From the NCBI RefSeq assembly GCF_011769525.1, contig NZ_CP050440.1, positions 1,179,501-1,243,500 of the forward strand: a stretch of DNA of 64,000 bases. Direction: 5' to 3'. A program made the position numbers and the translations under genes. The notes below the pieces were generated by a model. That model saw only the letters and a program-made list of their open reading frames with translations. It had not been told where the DNA came from and did not search any database. Source of the stretch: Tolypothrix sp. PCC 7910. GTDB lineage: Bacteria > Cyanobacteriota > Cyanobacteriia > Cyanobacteriales > Nostocaceae. Shown here piece after piece: positions 55,466-64,000 of the stretch (position 1 is its first letter; each line of letters begins with the position of its first letter).

Positions 55466-55840
55466 TCAGAAGTTGAAGGTATTACCGGAAATAGTATTAT
55501 TTCCGCCTTTAATGTTTATGCCTTTATAATTTTCAATAGTTTGGCTCAATTGCGGTTGTGCTTCCTTGGCCAAAGCTGCGACAGCTTGAGCTATTTCATC
55601 ATCTTTCTGTGCAGCTTCTTCTACTTGCTGCCCAATGAGATAAGCTTGACCATAATCTAAAGGTTGTGTTTGAGCAAGTTCGATAGCTTTCGCTGTAGTA
55701 GGTTCTTTGCTCTTGAGTAGCGATATTAAGTTACCACCTTGCTCTATTGCCTTCTCGCCCAGGATTTCACCAGTTTTTTCAAAAGCTTTTGTAATAACTA
55801 AGGTAGCAATAGCGGCTGCAGTGAGTGTCACAGGCTCCAT
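55466..55840 (-). CDS. Small NB-ARC-associated protein (effector-associated-like)
   Basis: A 124-residue protein. Its start (MEPVTLTAAAIATLVITKAF) and end (INIKGGNNTISGNTFNF) are of a type common before NB-ARC or TPR genes in cyanobacteria. The hydrophobic N-terminal helix could be membrane-inserting; the middle (AYLIGQQVEEAAQKDDEIAQ) is Ala/Gln-rich and helical. It lies in the same reading frame as the NB-ARC/TPR gene, separated only by its TGA and 20 codons. It may be an effector or adaptor working with that protein. ATG at 55840. Confidence 0.75.
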   Translation of the reverse strand: MEPVTLTAAAIATLVITKAFEKTGEILGEKAIEQGGNLISLLKSKEPTTAKAIELAQTQPLDYGQAYLIGQQVEEAAQKDDEIAQAVAALAKEAQPQLSQTIENYKGINIKGGNNTISGNTFNF

Positions 55841-55972
55841 ATTTTCCGCAAGAAATACGAGATTATGCTGATGGAGATTGTAATTTAGCTCAACTGTTTT
55901 GGGAAGAATTAATCCAAATCAATTAATATTTACTCTGCTAAACAGCTTTCCCCCCTGCTCTCTGCCCCATTG

Positions 55973-56061
55973 GTGTCAACTTAAGCTAAAAGCTATATAC
56001 GGCGGGCGCTGTACAAATACCTCGTGCCCTCATCCCCTAACCCCTTCTCCCCCGGGAGAAG
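55973..56061. repeat. Left arm of the repeat carrying ISAs1-type copy 2
   Basis: Starts GTGTCAACTTAAG and ends with the palindrome TTCTCCCCCGGGAGAAG (56045-56061) against the IS. The right arm (57238-57350) begins with the same 17 bp and ends CGTTAAGTTGACAC, so the outer unit spans 55973-57350. Confidence 0.7.
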
Positions 56062-57237
56062 GCAGGGTGGTTTCATACAAACAGAGAAAAAACCTTTTGG
56101 AGTTGGTTGGATAAGGCACGTTGTGCTTGAGGGATAGTTCGGAAACCAAAAAATCTGGCGATCGTAATGAAAAAGGTGTGCAAAATTGCCCAATTGACAG
56201 GAGCATTGCCACCACGACGCAGTGGAAAATCTTCGGAAAATGTCACATCTTTGACCCAGTGTAGTCGATTTTCAATTCCCCAGTGTCCTTGAGTATCAGC
56301 AAGCAATTGTTGAGCTTCGAGATGTTGACTACAAATGTAAAACTGATATTCGTGAAATGGTTGGCGATCGCGTTCACCCTGACGCTCGACAACAACAAAT
56401 GTTTTGAGTCCAGCCCATTGATTTTGAAGTGATTCGGGAACTGCAAATACTTGGCAAGTGCGTTTGACAATTCTGGAATGCCCCGAATCAATAGCTGTGG
56501 CACAACTGAGTGGAGGTGATTGAAGGAATTGAGTTTGAGCCATTTTGTAGAGTTTAGGCTGGTTTTCCTTCAATCCAATCAAATAATCATTATCTGTATT
56601 GATAATCAACGATACTGTTTTTTTTGACAGTGCAGAGCATCCAGGGTAAACATGACGCTAGAATCTGTAAACTCAGATATTAACTGTTGCACAACTGCGA
56701 CTTCGCTGACTTGTTTATTAGCAAATGCTTGCATCTGGACAACAACACCACGTTGGTGACTAAATACTGACACAACCGAGATAAAGTTCTGATATGACTG
56801 ACTATAATCTGTCAGTGTGCAACGAATGCTCTTAGCATCAACTGCTAATCTTTCCTCTGGTTTTGGTGAGGCGATCGCCAATGCCCAAGTATTAAATAAG
56901 TCTGTTAATGGCTGAAAATCGATGGTTTTTAGTACCCGTCGGAATGTCGAGTATGAAGGAAACTTAATATCATCTGTCAGTTCTAACATTTGAATCAAGC
57001 TTTGCCGATGTACCTTAGTAAAGTCCTCCAGTGGTCGATAACCCCAGTACCCCGTCATTGCTCCTAGTAATATTAACAACAAAACTAACCATAGCTCGTG
57101 TCTTCGTCCTCGGATATGCCGATAGTCTGGAACTTGTTGCAACTGCTCGAGCAGATTCATACTTCGCCTGTTGTAAATGTTTTATTTCCCCCTATGAATC
57201 ATTATTATTTTTCTCTGTTTGTATGAAACCACCCTGC
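56062..57237 (-). mobile_element. ISAs1-family insertion sequence, copy 2
   Basis: 1176 bp, apparently identical to 18583-19758, with the same perfect 28-bp terminal inverted repeats (GCAGGGTGGTTTCATACAAA...). It is flanked on both sides by the 17-bp palindrome TTCTCCCCCGGGAGAAG (56045-56061 and 57238-57254), which is either an unusually long target duplication or an insertion into a pre-existing repeated palindrome. Confidence 0.92.
56073..57160 (-). CDS. ISAs1-family transposase, copy 2 (two frames, possible -1 frameshift)
   Basis: Same as the copy at 18594-19681. Frame one runs 57160-56606, frame two 56609-56073, joined across a run of eight A; a -1 slip restores the family sequence QKKTVSLIINTDN. 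The identical interruption in both copies shows the element moved or was copied in this state. Confidence 0.85.
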
Positions 57238-57350
57238 TTCTCCCCCGGGAGAAGGGGAATTAAATCTCTTGCTCCCTTCTCCCACAGGGAGAGGGGCTGG
57301 GGGTGAGGGCGAAACCTTGCAACCAAGAGGGTTTCACGTTAAGTTGACAC
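57238..57350. repeat. Right arm of the repeat carrying ISAs1-type copy 2
   Basis: Starts with the 17-bp palindrome flanking the IS, continues with CAGGGAGAGGGGCTGGGGG, and ends CGTTAAGTTGACAC. Much of it matches the inverted arm at 18508-18582. Confidence 0.7.
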
Positions 57351-57375
57351 GTATGCCCCTGCCCCCATGCCAAAA

Positions 57376-58671
57376 TTAATTAGCTACCTCTGTTTGATGC
57401 TTGAGTTGAGATGCAATCAAGGGAACTTTTGGAGCGAGGAAAAATCCCATTAAACTGGCAAAGAGTATAGGTGTAAAGGGACTAAAGTTAGTGAGTTTTG
57501 ATAGCAGCAAAGTTGTGCTGATAGGTGTGCGTGTCACTGCTGCATTAATCGCCGCCATTGTACAAATCATTGCTAAAGCAGGATGAACTCCGGGGATTAA
57601 GAGTGCTACTGCTTTACCTATACAAGCGCCAGTAAAAAATAAGGGGATGATAAATCCACCCCGCCAACCACCTGTAACTGTCATGCTGATGGCAGCCATT
57701 TTACCCAAGGCTAATATCAACAAAAACATCGCCGGAAGATTAGTATTGACAACAGATTCTAATTCTTCATGGCCAAAATAACGGGTAAGCGGTAAGACAA
57801 CCGCTAAAGCGCCTAATCCTAAACCTGCTAGCGTGGTACGGAAATAGATAGGGCCAGGAATACGGGAAAAGGCGCGATCGCAAACACGAAAAATCGCCAT
57901 AAAAATCCATCCCGCAACTGCGCCTAAAATACCAAAGGCGATCGCTAAAGCAAAATCATCTATGTTGGCTAAGTTGTATTGAGGGAAATTCCAGGTAGGC
58001 GCAATTCCTAAATGTGTAATTGCGGCAAATACCAAGTAGCTAGCACAACTCGCAACAATCGCTGGCATCAAAGCTTCGTAATATTCCACAATATGCTGAT
58101 GGTGCAAAATCTCTAGGGCGAACATTGCACCACCCAAAGGAGAACCAAACAAAGCAGTAAAGCCAGCCGCCATTGCTGCTAAACTCATGGATCTCAAGTC
58201 TTCTCCTTGAAGTTTAAGGCGATCGGCTACCCAAGTACCAAAAGAACCAGTTACTTGCACTAGAGGCGCTTCTGGCCCAGCACTCCCACCAGCTGAGATA
58301 CTAACTAAGGAAGCGAGAATCATTGAGGGATTTTTGCGACTATCCAGCCTTCCACCGCGGAAGTGGATATTATCAACAATTACTGCAATTTCGCCGGGAT
58401 TTCCCAGAAAATGAATCACCAAGCCGACTAATAAACCACATAGTGGCATTACTAGCAGCAGACTCAAACCCTCAAAGCGTTGGAGTTTGTGAACAATTAG
58501 TTCTAGAACATTCCAATACAAACCAGCAAATATACCACTTGCAGTCCCCACAGCAGCCCAACAGAGAACCCACCTAGAAATCATTAGCGGATTGCGCCTC
58601 GCCAAGCCAAAAAGTTGAGACAATGTCCAACGTTGAGTTTGATTCCCCGCTGGGGGCTTATTTGGTAGCAC
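57376..58671 (-). CDS. ClC-family chloride channel/transporter
   Basis: A 431-residue integral membrane protein with ten or more helices. ClC signatures are visible: SAGPEAPLVQ carries the gating Glu (equivalent to Glu148 of the E. coli protein), and GGWRGGFIIPLFFTGACIG corresponds to the GGxFxP segment. No CBS domains, so it is the short bacterial form. Would move chloride, perhaps in exchange for protons. Convergent side is occupied by the IS-bearing repeat. Confidence 0.9.
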   Translation of the reverse strand: MLPNKPPAGNQTQRWTLSQLFGLARRNPLMISRWVLCWAAVGTASGIFAGLYWNVLELIVHKLQRFEGLSLLLVMPLCGLLVGLVIHFLGNPGEIAVIVDNIHFRGGRLDSRKNPSMILASLVSISAGGSAGPEAPLVQVTGSFGTWVADRLKLQGEDLRSMSLAAMAAGFTALFGSPLGGAMFALEILHHQHIVEYYEALMPAIVASCASYLVFAAITHLGIAPTWNFPQYNLANIDDFALAIAFGILGAVAGWIFMAIFRVCDRAFSRIPGPIYFRTTLAGLGLGALAVVLPLTRYFGHEELESVVNTNLPAMFLLILALGKMAAISMTVTGGWRGGFIIPLFFTGACIGKAVALLIPGVHPALAMICTMAAINAAVTRTPISTTLLLSKLTNFSPFTPILFASLMGFFLAPKVPLIASQLKHQTEVAN

Positions 58672-58936
58672 TGCTGAATTTCCTGTTTTGAAACGAAATA
58701 TACAGAACCTTTACGTTTTCTATAGTAAAGGTTATTAGCTACGCCCAATCATTGCTAATCCTAAACTGTAGAGTAAGCACCATTTATCATCATGGCGTTT
58801 TTAATCTTGTACAGACGCGATTCATCGCGTCTCTCCAATTCAGCACTTTCCAGCTAAGAATAATTTAAGCCTCCAGATAGTGTGTGCCTAGTAACTAGAA
58901 AATCTAAGCTTGGCGTATAAATTTGGGGAAATATTC
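58672..58936. other. Intergenic region, divergent promoters expected
   Basis: No gene is seen. It lies between the divergent ClC gene and the small ORF at 58937, and contains CAGACGCGATTCATCGCGTCT (58813-58832), a near-perfect palindrome that is a common cyanobacterial repeat. Confidence 0.5.
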
Positions 58937-59155
58937 ATGAATAAAGAAACTGTTCCTAGCCAAGCCGAAAAGATGAATCCAGAGACTGATGCATCACAAT
59001 TAAGCCCTGAGTTACTGGATAAAATTAAGCACCCAGCAAAAATGGATGATGTAATTCGAGAACAATCAGCAGAAGAACGTAGATCTAACCCTGCTTTAGT
59101 ACCAGAAATGCTGGATGAACCAACTGATGAAATGATTGGGTTTACTAAAGAGTAG
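58937..59155 (+). CDS. Small acidic hypothetical protein
   Basis: A 72-residue, highly charged protein (MNKETVPSQAEKMNPETDAS; ends DEPTDEMIGFTKE). It has no hydrophobic core and is probably disordered or helical, perhaps stress related. ATG at 58937 is preceded by a GGGGAAA ribosome-binding sequence; the longer frame from 58910 is not favoured. Function unknown. Confidence 0.65.
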   Translation: MNKETVPSQAEKMNPETDASQLSPELLDKIKHPAKMDDVIREQSAEERRSNPALVPEMLDEPTDEMIGFTKE

Positions 59156-59494
59156 ACAAATAAATTATTTGTAGGGGCACGGCACCAGTAAGATAATTTA
59201 ATATACGACAAGATTGTGGATGCCTTGCCCTACTACTTATACCAAATCAAATAATGTTTGCAACACATCAATATATTCTAGAGGGCAAAGCAATGCTTGC
59301 CCCTACAATATGTCGCATTCTTTTTTCAAATTGGTATTACCTACCCATCTCATATTTGATGTTTGAAGTTCACGTAGGATGCGTTAGCGATAGCGTAACG
59401 CATCAATACCAAAGCTGCAATTATCCAGTTTTGATGTGTTACAGCTTACGCCTAACACATCTTACATGATATATATATTTAAATTTAAATCAGA
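59156..59494. repeat. Dispersed repeats including a TTATACC...GGTATTA element
   Basis: No gene is seen. A GTAGGGGCACGGCACCAG fragment (about 59171) is followed by a 104-bp copy (59236-59339) of the element also found at 34201-34307, and a GATGCGTTAGCGATAGCGTAA / ACGCCTAACACATC repeat pair (59376-59460). Confidence 0.7.
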
Positions 59495-60304
59495 TTAATA
59501 CACCTTTTCTGGTAATTGCAGCGGCTTGATATTAAACCATTTTTGATAAATTTGCTGATAAGTGCCATTAGATAGCAAAATACCTATACCTTGATTAATT
59601 GTTGCTAAATAAGGAGAATTTTTAGGTGTAGCAATCCCGTAGTATTCCTCTGTGAGTAAATTGGTAACTACTTTAATACCTTTGAGATTACCATTTTTAA
59701 TTGCATATAAAGTAGCAAAGGCATCGCCAACTACCGCATCAACATTACCATTGAGCAAGTCTTGAAAGAAATCAGGGCCGGAGTTATATGTACTAATTTT
59801 GGCATTAGAGATTGTTTTAGCAAAATCTGCACCCGTTGAGCCAATTTGTACACCAATCTTTTTACCTTTGAGGCTATTTAAATCTTTGATATTTTGGTTG
59901 TTTTCTCGAACTGCGATCGCTAACCCAGCTTTAAAATAAGGTCGGGAAAAGTCAATAGTTTTCAAGCGTTCCGCAGTAATTGTAATACCGTTAATAGCTG
60001 CATCTACTCTTTTGGCTTGCAAAGTGGATATCATACCATCAAAAGGTAGGCTTTCCCATTGAATTTGTAAACCGACTACCTGTGCGATCGCATTCATCAA
60101 ATCAATGTCAAACCCTTCTAAATCCCCATTAGCATTTTTCATCTCAAAGGGTACAAATGTAGGGTCTGTAGCCACTTTCAGAGTTTTTAATTCTAACTTC
60201 GGACTTGTAGTGCTTGTAGGTTGCAATCCATTACAAGCAATTATGAGTAACAGGCAAGTTAAGCCCAAAATTAGTTTACGCCATTTCCTGTTCAGTATTT
60301 TCAC
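59495..60304 (-). CDS. Amino-acid-type ABC transporter substrate-binding lipoprotein
   Basis: A 269-residue family 3 extracellular solute-binding protein. A lipoprotein signal peptide (LILGLTCLLLIIAC, Cys about 24) is followed by TDPTFVPFEMKNANGDLEGF and DIDLMNAIAQVVGL, then GKKIGVQIGSTGADFAK, all typical of the GlnH/ArtJ class. No permease or ATPase gene adjoins it, so it is an orphan binding protein or serves a distant transporter. Ligand not predictable. Confidence 0.88.
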   Translation of the reverse strand: MKILNRKWRKLILGLTCLLLIIACNGLQPTSTTSPKLELKTLKVATDPTFVPFEMKNANGDLEGFDIDLMNAIAQVVGLQIQWESLPFDGMISTLQAKRVDAAINGITITAERLKTIDFSRPYFKAGLAIAVRENNQNIKDLNSLKGKKIGVQIGSTGADFAKTISNAKISTYNSGPDFFQDLLNGNVDAVVGDAFATLYAIKNGNLKGIKVVTNLLTEEYYGIATPKNSPYLATINQGIGILLSNGTYQQIYQKWFNIKPLQLPEKVY

Positions 60305-60436
60305 TTGCGATCAAAAGCTCAGGGCGCAGAATTTATCTTGATTATGAGTTAAATATGATTTTTATTCTGGCATATTGAAATATGCATTGCAATAATTCAG
60401 ATGCATAATTTAACCAAGCATAATATTTTATATTTA

Positions 60437-60862
60437 TTACATAAACAATTTCCGCATAAAGCGAAGTACATAAACAATATATTGTACTTGCGATTGAGTT
60501 GTAGAATTTGACTTAATTTCATGCAATATTTTTTGCATTTCAGCTAGATTTGCCGGATTAATACCGATAATTGTAGCTCTAATAATTGCGGCTCTGACAC
60601 TATTGAGTGTATCTTTACATTCTCGCACTGCTTCTCTTAGCTTATTGACTTGTTCCCAATTTTTTTCTTCTTGAGCATTAATCAGTGCGAACTGAATCTG
60701 CGGCAAAATATTTTGTAAATCTTGCTCTATATTGTCTAGATTTGACACATCTATATGATTGTTGGGAGCCACTTTTAATTGCAAAATTATATCTCGCAAT
60801 TTTTCTAAAATATCATTACTTTCTGTAATTACAGAATCATCAAAATTATCTAAGTTGCTCAT
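60437..60862 (-). CDS. Hypothetical helical protein
   Basis: A 141-residue, mostly helical protein (ESNDILEKLRDIILQLKVAP, EEKNWEQVNKLREAVRECKD) with no signal or membrane segment except a weak hydrophobic end (VYVLRFMRKLFM). It starts 17 bp after the stop of the lipoprotein gene upstream and may be translated from the same transcript. Family not recognised. Confidence 0.65.
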   Translation of the reverse strand: MSNLDNFDDSVITESNDILEKLRDIILQLKVAPNNHIDVSNLDNIEQDLQNILPQIQFALINAQEEKNWEQVNKLREAVRECKDTLNSVRAAIIRATIIGINPANLAEMQKILHEIKSNSTTQSQVQYIVYVLRFMRKLFM

Positions 60863-60879
60863 ATTTTATAAATTTCTGA

Positions 60880-61851
60880 TTAGTTTTGGCATAATTGAGA
60901 TTTTAAAGGTTGCGAACGTAAATTTTTTCGAGAGATTTCTTGGAGAAACTCTTGCAAAGTTTTATCTTCATTTATCGATTGTTCAATACTATTAATCCTC
61001 GATAAAACTGAACTGTAGTCTCTACCAGTAAGGGTGTTAGCTACCCCAACAATCTTAGTAATTCTAGTTGCGATCGCTTCAAAACTCAAAGCAGGGTATT
61101 CATCAATAAGTTTTGATAGTTTTCTCCCTGTATCAGCTGCTATTAACAGCCTAGATATTGATTCATTTAGTATTTGCTGTTCAGTAGCATTTACTTTTAA
61201 CCACGCATCGATTTGTTCAGCAACTTGACGCTTAATTTCGTCTGACCCGATTTGGGAAGATGTATTAGGATTATTATACTTTCTTTGTAACTGTTGTAGT
61301 TTCAAACCAATTAGTACCCGTTGAGGATTGTTTGGTTTTGGTGGCTTTTCCTGAATTTGTTTAGCTAAAAGCAGCATTTTAACTGTTAAACATCGCGCTG
61401 GTTGGGCAGTTTTAGCTACTATTTTGGCACTGCCGTAGTCGATTGTTTCTAAATTGTTAAAAATCTCTATAGCGGTGTCATATTCTGATTGTAAAGCATC
61501 AAGTTCTCGCTCTAAATCTGATGGCTGATTATTTGATTGATTTTCTCCCGTAATAATTTTGTCTACTTCCCTAGGATCACCAAAATTAATTCTGCGATCG
61601 CTAAGTAATTGCTCAACTACAAAATCACGAGAAATCTCAGCATCCAGAGGTAATTCATTCAGTTGGTAGATTTTTTTCACAGATGCGATCGCCTCAACCG
61701 CCTGATTACGAAAAGTCTCTGCAGTTAATCGCAACATTGTTCTTTTTTCTGGCGTACAACTGCTAAGAGTGGTACTGAAAGTAACAGCTATAATCAGAAA
61801 TTTAGATAATGATGCCTTGGAAAATATAGTAACTTTCATATTTATATTCAA
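60880..61851 (-). CDS. Hypothetical lipoprotein
   Basis: A 323-residue protein with a lipoprotein signal (LIIAVTFSTTLSSC; Cys about 32). The mature part is helical, with repeated polar segments (SDLERELDALQSEYDTAIEI, QNEYNNL-like runs). It may be an envelope scaffold or partner of the downstream 141-residue protein, 17 bp away. An alternative ATG lies at 61839. Function unknown. Confidence 0.7.
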   Translation of the reverse strand: MNINMKVTIFSKASLSKFLIIAVTFSTTLSSCTPEKRTMLRLTAETFRNQAVEAIASVKKIYQLNELPLDAEISRDFVVEQLLSDRRINFGDPREVDKIITGENQSNNQPSDLERELDALQSEYDTAIEIFNNLETIDYGSAKIVAKTAQPARCLTVKMLLLAKQIQEKPPKPNNPQRVLIGLKLQQLQRKYNNPNTSSQIGSDEIKRQVAEQIDAWLKVNATEQQILNESISRLLIAADTGRKLSKLIDEYPALSFEAIATRITKIVGVANTLTGRDYSSVLSRINSIEQSINEDKTLQEFLQEISRKNLRSQPLKSQLCQN

Positions 61852-62409
61852 AATATGACAAAAGTCATGGGTAAATTCATGACTTTTGTCTGAATCTTTT
61901 TCTCAACAGACAGGCTTAAATAATAACTTGAATCAAGCATTTAAGATGAAAGGGGTTACTACGTAGTAGCAACAGAAGTGTAGTAACTATAAATTTGCCT
62001 CCGAAAGCTTCAGGTTTTCCATCCTCCATTCTATTCGCAACTATAGGTAACCTCAAGGCAACAGATAAGTCAACAGTAATTAGTGTTCATGTTCCTTATA
62101 CTCCCAGAAGCTACTGATTAGTGGCTTCTTTTCCTTTCTATTTATCTGTAATTCTTAATTCCTCAATAGCAAAGTTTACAGTGTACCGCAGAAGCAGGGT
62201 GCAACGGAAACCATGCGCCACACTCATCATTGTCTTGGTCTAGATCGGGTTTCCCAAAAAACGATATTGTGAGGAATTGTAGGTTGACATAAATCACAGA
62301 ATTTTTAGATGGTAAATTTAGATTCGAGACTGAGCAAATTTAAAATTCAAAATCTAAAATCTAAAATCTAAAATTTCTTGACAACCTGTTGTTCCACAAT
62401 CCCTAGGCT
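61852..62409. other. Gene-free region upstream of hisC with a terminator-like hairpin
   Basis: No gene is seen. Near its end the TCTAAAATC heptamer-like repeat (62350-62372) precedes hisC. A hairpin at 62107-62128 with a T-rich tail could end a short unannotated transcript. Confidence 0.5.
62107..62128 (+). terminator. Rho-independent-like terminator
   Basis: GAAGCTACT pairs with AGTGGCTTC (one G-U) around a GATT loop, followed by TTTTCCTTTCT. No gene precedes it on the plus strand within this region, so a small RNA or short unseen ORF may be its target. Confidence 0.6.
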
Positions 62410-63477
62410 ATGACGAAATATTTCCGTTCCAATGTTGATGCAATGGCTAGCTATGTCCCTGGCGAACAGCCGCCACGGGGGACACAAATTATAAAACTCA
62501 ACAGCAACGAAAACCCTTATCCCCCTTCACCAGCAGCATTAGAAGTACTGCGGAATATTGATGGTGAATGGTTGCGACGATATCCTGAACCATTTGGGGG
62601 AGAGTTTCGCCAAGCTGCTAGTAAAGTTTTAGGCATTCCTAGCAATTGGATTATCGTTGGTAATGGCAGTGATGAAATTTTAAGCATCATTATTCGCGCC
62701 TGTACTGAACCAGGACGCAAGGTAGTTTATCCTATGCCAACTTATGTGTTATATCGCACATTAGTTGAGATGCAAGCAGCAGATGTTTTAGAGATTCCTT
62801 ACCCAGAAGATTATAGTTTGCCTTTAAAAGAATTAATTGCTGCTGATGCTTCAGTTACATTTATCGCATCTCCTAATAGTCCATCAGGTCATGTAGTTCC
62901 AAATGACGATCTGCGAAAATTAGCGAGTCAATTATCTGGGATTTTAGTAATTGATGAAGCCTATGTAGATTTTACAGAATCAAGTGCTTTAGATTTAGTA
63001 CAGGAATATGACAATGTAATAATTATTCGCACCCTTTCTAAAGGGTATTCTTTAGCTGGATTGCGCTTAGGTTTTGGCATAGCAAATCCCAAGTTATTGG
63101 ATGGATTATTTAAAGTCAAAGATAGTTATAACATTGATGCGATCGCCTGTGCTGTGGCGACAGCTGCTATCACCGACCAAGCCTATAAAAACGCTTGTGT
63201 AGCCAAAATTAAAATCTCCAGAACTCAGCTAGCATCAGATTTGAAGAAATTAGGTTTTCTGGTTTGGGATTCCCAAACAAATTTTTTACTAGTCCAGCCT
63301 CCCCAAGGAAATGCAGAATACCTCTATCAAAAACTCAAGGAACAGAAAATTTTAATTCGCTACTTCAAACAACCAGGACTAGATGATAAATTACGCATCA
63401 CCATTGGTACTGATGAGCAAAATCAAACCTTGGTACAAGCATTAACTGATTTGCTGGCGACTAAACACAAGGAGTAG
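62410..63477 (+). CDS. hisC: Histidinol-phosphate aminotransferase
   Basis: A 355-residue fold-type I PLP enzyme. It has KLNSNENPYPPSPAAL at the N-terminus, GNGSDEILSIIIRAC, the SPNSPSGHVV substrate loop, the IDEAYVDF strand with the Asp that contacts PLP, and the Schiff-base Lys in TLSKGYSLAGLRLGFG. Length and motifs are those of HisC; it converts imidazole-acetol phosphate and glutamate to histidinol phosphate in histidine synthesis. ATG at 62410. No neighbouring his gene is present. Confidence 0.9.
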   Translation: MTKYFRSNVDAMASYVPGEQPPRGTQIIKLNSNENPYPPSPAALEVLRNIDGEWLRRYPEPFGGEFRQAASKVLGIPSNWIIVGNGSDEILSIIIRACTEPGRKVVYPMPTYVLYRTLVEMQAADVLEIPYPEDYSLPLKELIAADASVTFIASPNSPSGHVVPNDDLRKLASQLSGILVIDEAYVDFTESSALDLVQEYDNVIIIRTLSKGYSLAGLRLGFGIANPKLLDGLFKVKDSYNIDAIACAVATAAITDQAYKNACVAKIKISRTQLASDLKKLGFLVWDSQTNFLLVQPPQGNAEYLYQKLKEQKILIRYFKQPGLDDKLRITIGTDEQNQTLVQALTDLLATKHKE

Positions 63478-63502
63478 GGTTAAAATTAGCGATCGCATAA
63501 TA

Positions 63503-64000
63503 TCATGCAGGTTGATTATCATCGGTTTGAGCCTGTAATTGTTGAACTTGCTCAACCGTTAAACCAGTAACGCGAGCAATTAATGCGATCGCCATTCCCT
63601 CATTGAGCATATTTTTAGCAACCTCTTGCGCTTTTTGCTCAATACCCTGTACTATACCTTGTTCTATTCCTTCTTTAAGCCCTTCTTGTAAAATATCTTG
63701 ATAAATTACAGATTCGCGCATAATATCACTCCGCAAAATTCTATTAATTACATCTTTATTTAATGCTAGCCCAGCTAATACTGCTGTTGAAGCAGCAACA
63801 TTACTTCGGATTCGGGTATCATTGATTGCTTTAATAACTTCAGCAACTTGTTCTAAAGTTCGCGTTTGATTGTTAGTTTGGCTTAAAGTTGCAAATGGTA
63901 ACAAACCTGGAGAATTCAAAAATAGTTCTGTTGGCTGTTCCCACAGCCGAATCACTTCAAATCGATGAAAAGTGTTTTCTAAGGCAAATTCCGTTTGATA
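63503..64000 (-). CDS. Rpn-family nuclease-like protein, C-terminal part (partial)
   Basis: The frame is open to the window edge, so the N-terminus lies outside. The visible 165 residues (HRFEVIRLWEQPTELFLNSP, then LLPFATLSQTNNQTRTLEQV, ending in IEQGIVQGIEQKAQEVAKNM) match the C-terminal half of the Rpn/DUF4351-type PD-(D/E)XK transposase-like proteins common in cyanobacteria. The C-terminal IEQG repeats are typical. The catalytic region is not in this window. Confidence 0.75.
   Translation of the reverse strand, partial: YQTEFALENTFHRFEVIRLWEQPTELFLNSPGLLPFATLSQTNNQTRTLEQVAEVIKAINDTRIRSNVAASTAVLAGLALNKDVINRILRSDIMRESVIYQDILQEGLKEGIEQGIVQGIEQKAQEVAKNMLNEGMAIALIARVTGLTVEQVQQLQAQTDDNQPA

Noticed and set aside
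1-64000. tRNA or rRNA genes
   Set aside because: No cloverleaf with TTCGA-type T-loop and no rRNA sequence was recognised in the gaps; this was by eye, so a tRNA scan would be the proper test.

Overview
The window comes from a filamentous, heterocyst-forming cyanobacterium of the Nostocales type (Nostoc, Anabaena, Calothrix and relatives). Supporting this are the dense GCGATCGC (HIP1-like) octamers, many short tandem heptamer repeats of the CCCCAGT/CCCCAAT type, and above all a heterocyst glycolipid (HGL) locus. That locus has the same divergent layout I know from Anabaena sp. PCC 7120: hglE-hglF-hglG-hglD on one side and hgdB-hgdC-hgdA to hglT on the other.

Layout. Positions 1-10120 (minus strand) hold the HGL polyketide/fatty-acid synthase: hglE (KS-AT-ACP-ACP plus the first half of a KR), hglF (second half of the KR plus DH), hglG (stand-alone KS) and the first 176 codons of hglD. 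Positions 10.4-22.5 kb separate the two halves of the locus and look like accessory DNA. They carry two small hypothetical genes, a tandem array of a hairpin-forming 205-bp MITE split by a deleted IS4-family element, a CHAT protease/NTPase/TPR protein, an ISAs1-family element, a ParB-like protein fused to a decayed methylase domain, and a lone copy of the same MITE. Positions 22.5-35.2 kb hold the export and glycosylation half: hgdB, hgdC, hgdA, a GT2 glycosyltransferase, a DUF2141 protein, two tandem GT2 paralogues, hglT, and convergently a GMC oxidoreductase and a HetN-like SDR.

Positions 35.4-45.5 kb are mostly chromosomal genes: an MFS transporter, lnt, gyrA, a Mo-nitrogenase-C-terminal-domain protein, a receiver-only regulator, a NeuD-like acyltransferase and a YwqG-like protein. 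Positions 45.7-51.8 kb encode a large signalling pair: a hybrid histidine kinase with an ethylene-receptor-like membrane domain, and an RcaC-like regulator with an Hpt, three receivers and a GGTEF-type cyclase domain. Positions 52.3-57.4 kb are again repeat-rich: a 63-bp tandem repeat, an NB-ARC/TPR protein with twelve near-identical TPR units, a small NB-ARC-partner ORF in the same frame, and a second identical ISAs1-family copy nested in another repeat. The remainder has a ClC chloride channel, small proteins, a polar amino-acid-type binding protein, a two-gene lipoprotein pair, hisC and a partial gene for an Rpn/PD-(D/E)XK-like protein.

How the genes work together. HglE/F/G/D would build the C26-C28 hydroxylated acyl chain. 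HgdA would supply or interconvert the nucleotide sugar, HglT would attach the hexose, and HgdB/HgdC (with a TolC-like outer-membrane partner and an ATPase encoded elsewhere) would export the glycolipid to the heterocyst envelope. The GMC oxidoreductase and SDR beside hglT are plausible but unproven tailoring enzymes, for example for keto versus hydroxy HGLs. Gene names in the HGL locus rest on recognised protein features plus gene order; no database search was possible. No tRNA, rRNA or CRISPR array was recognised.
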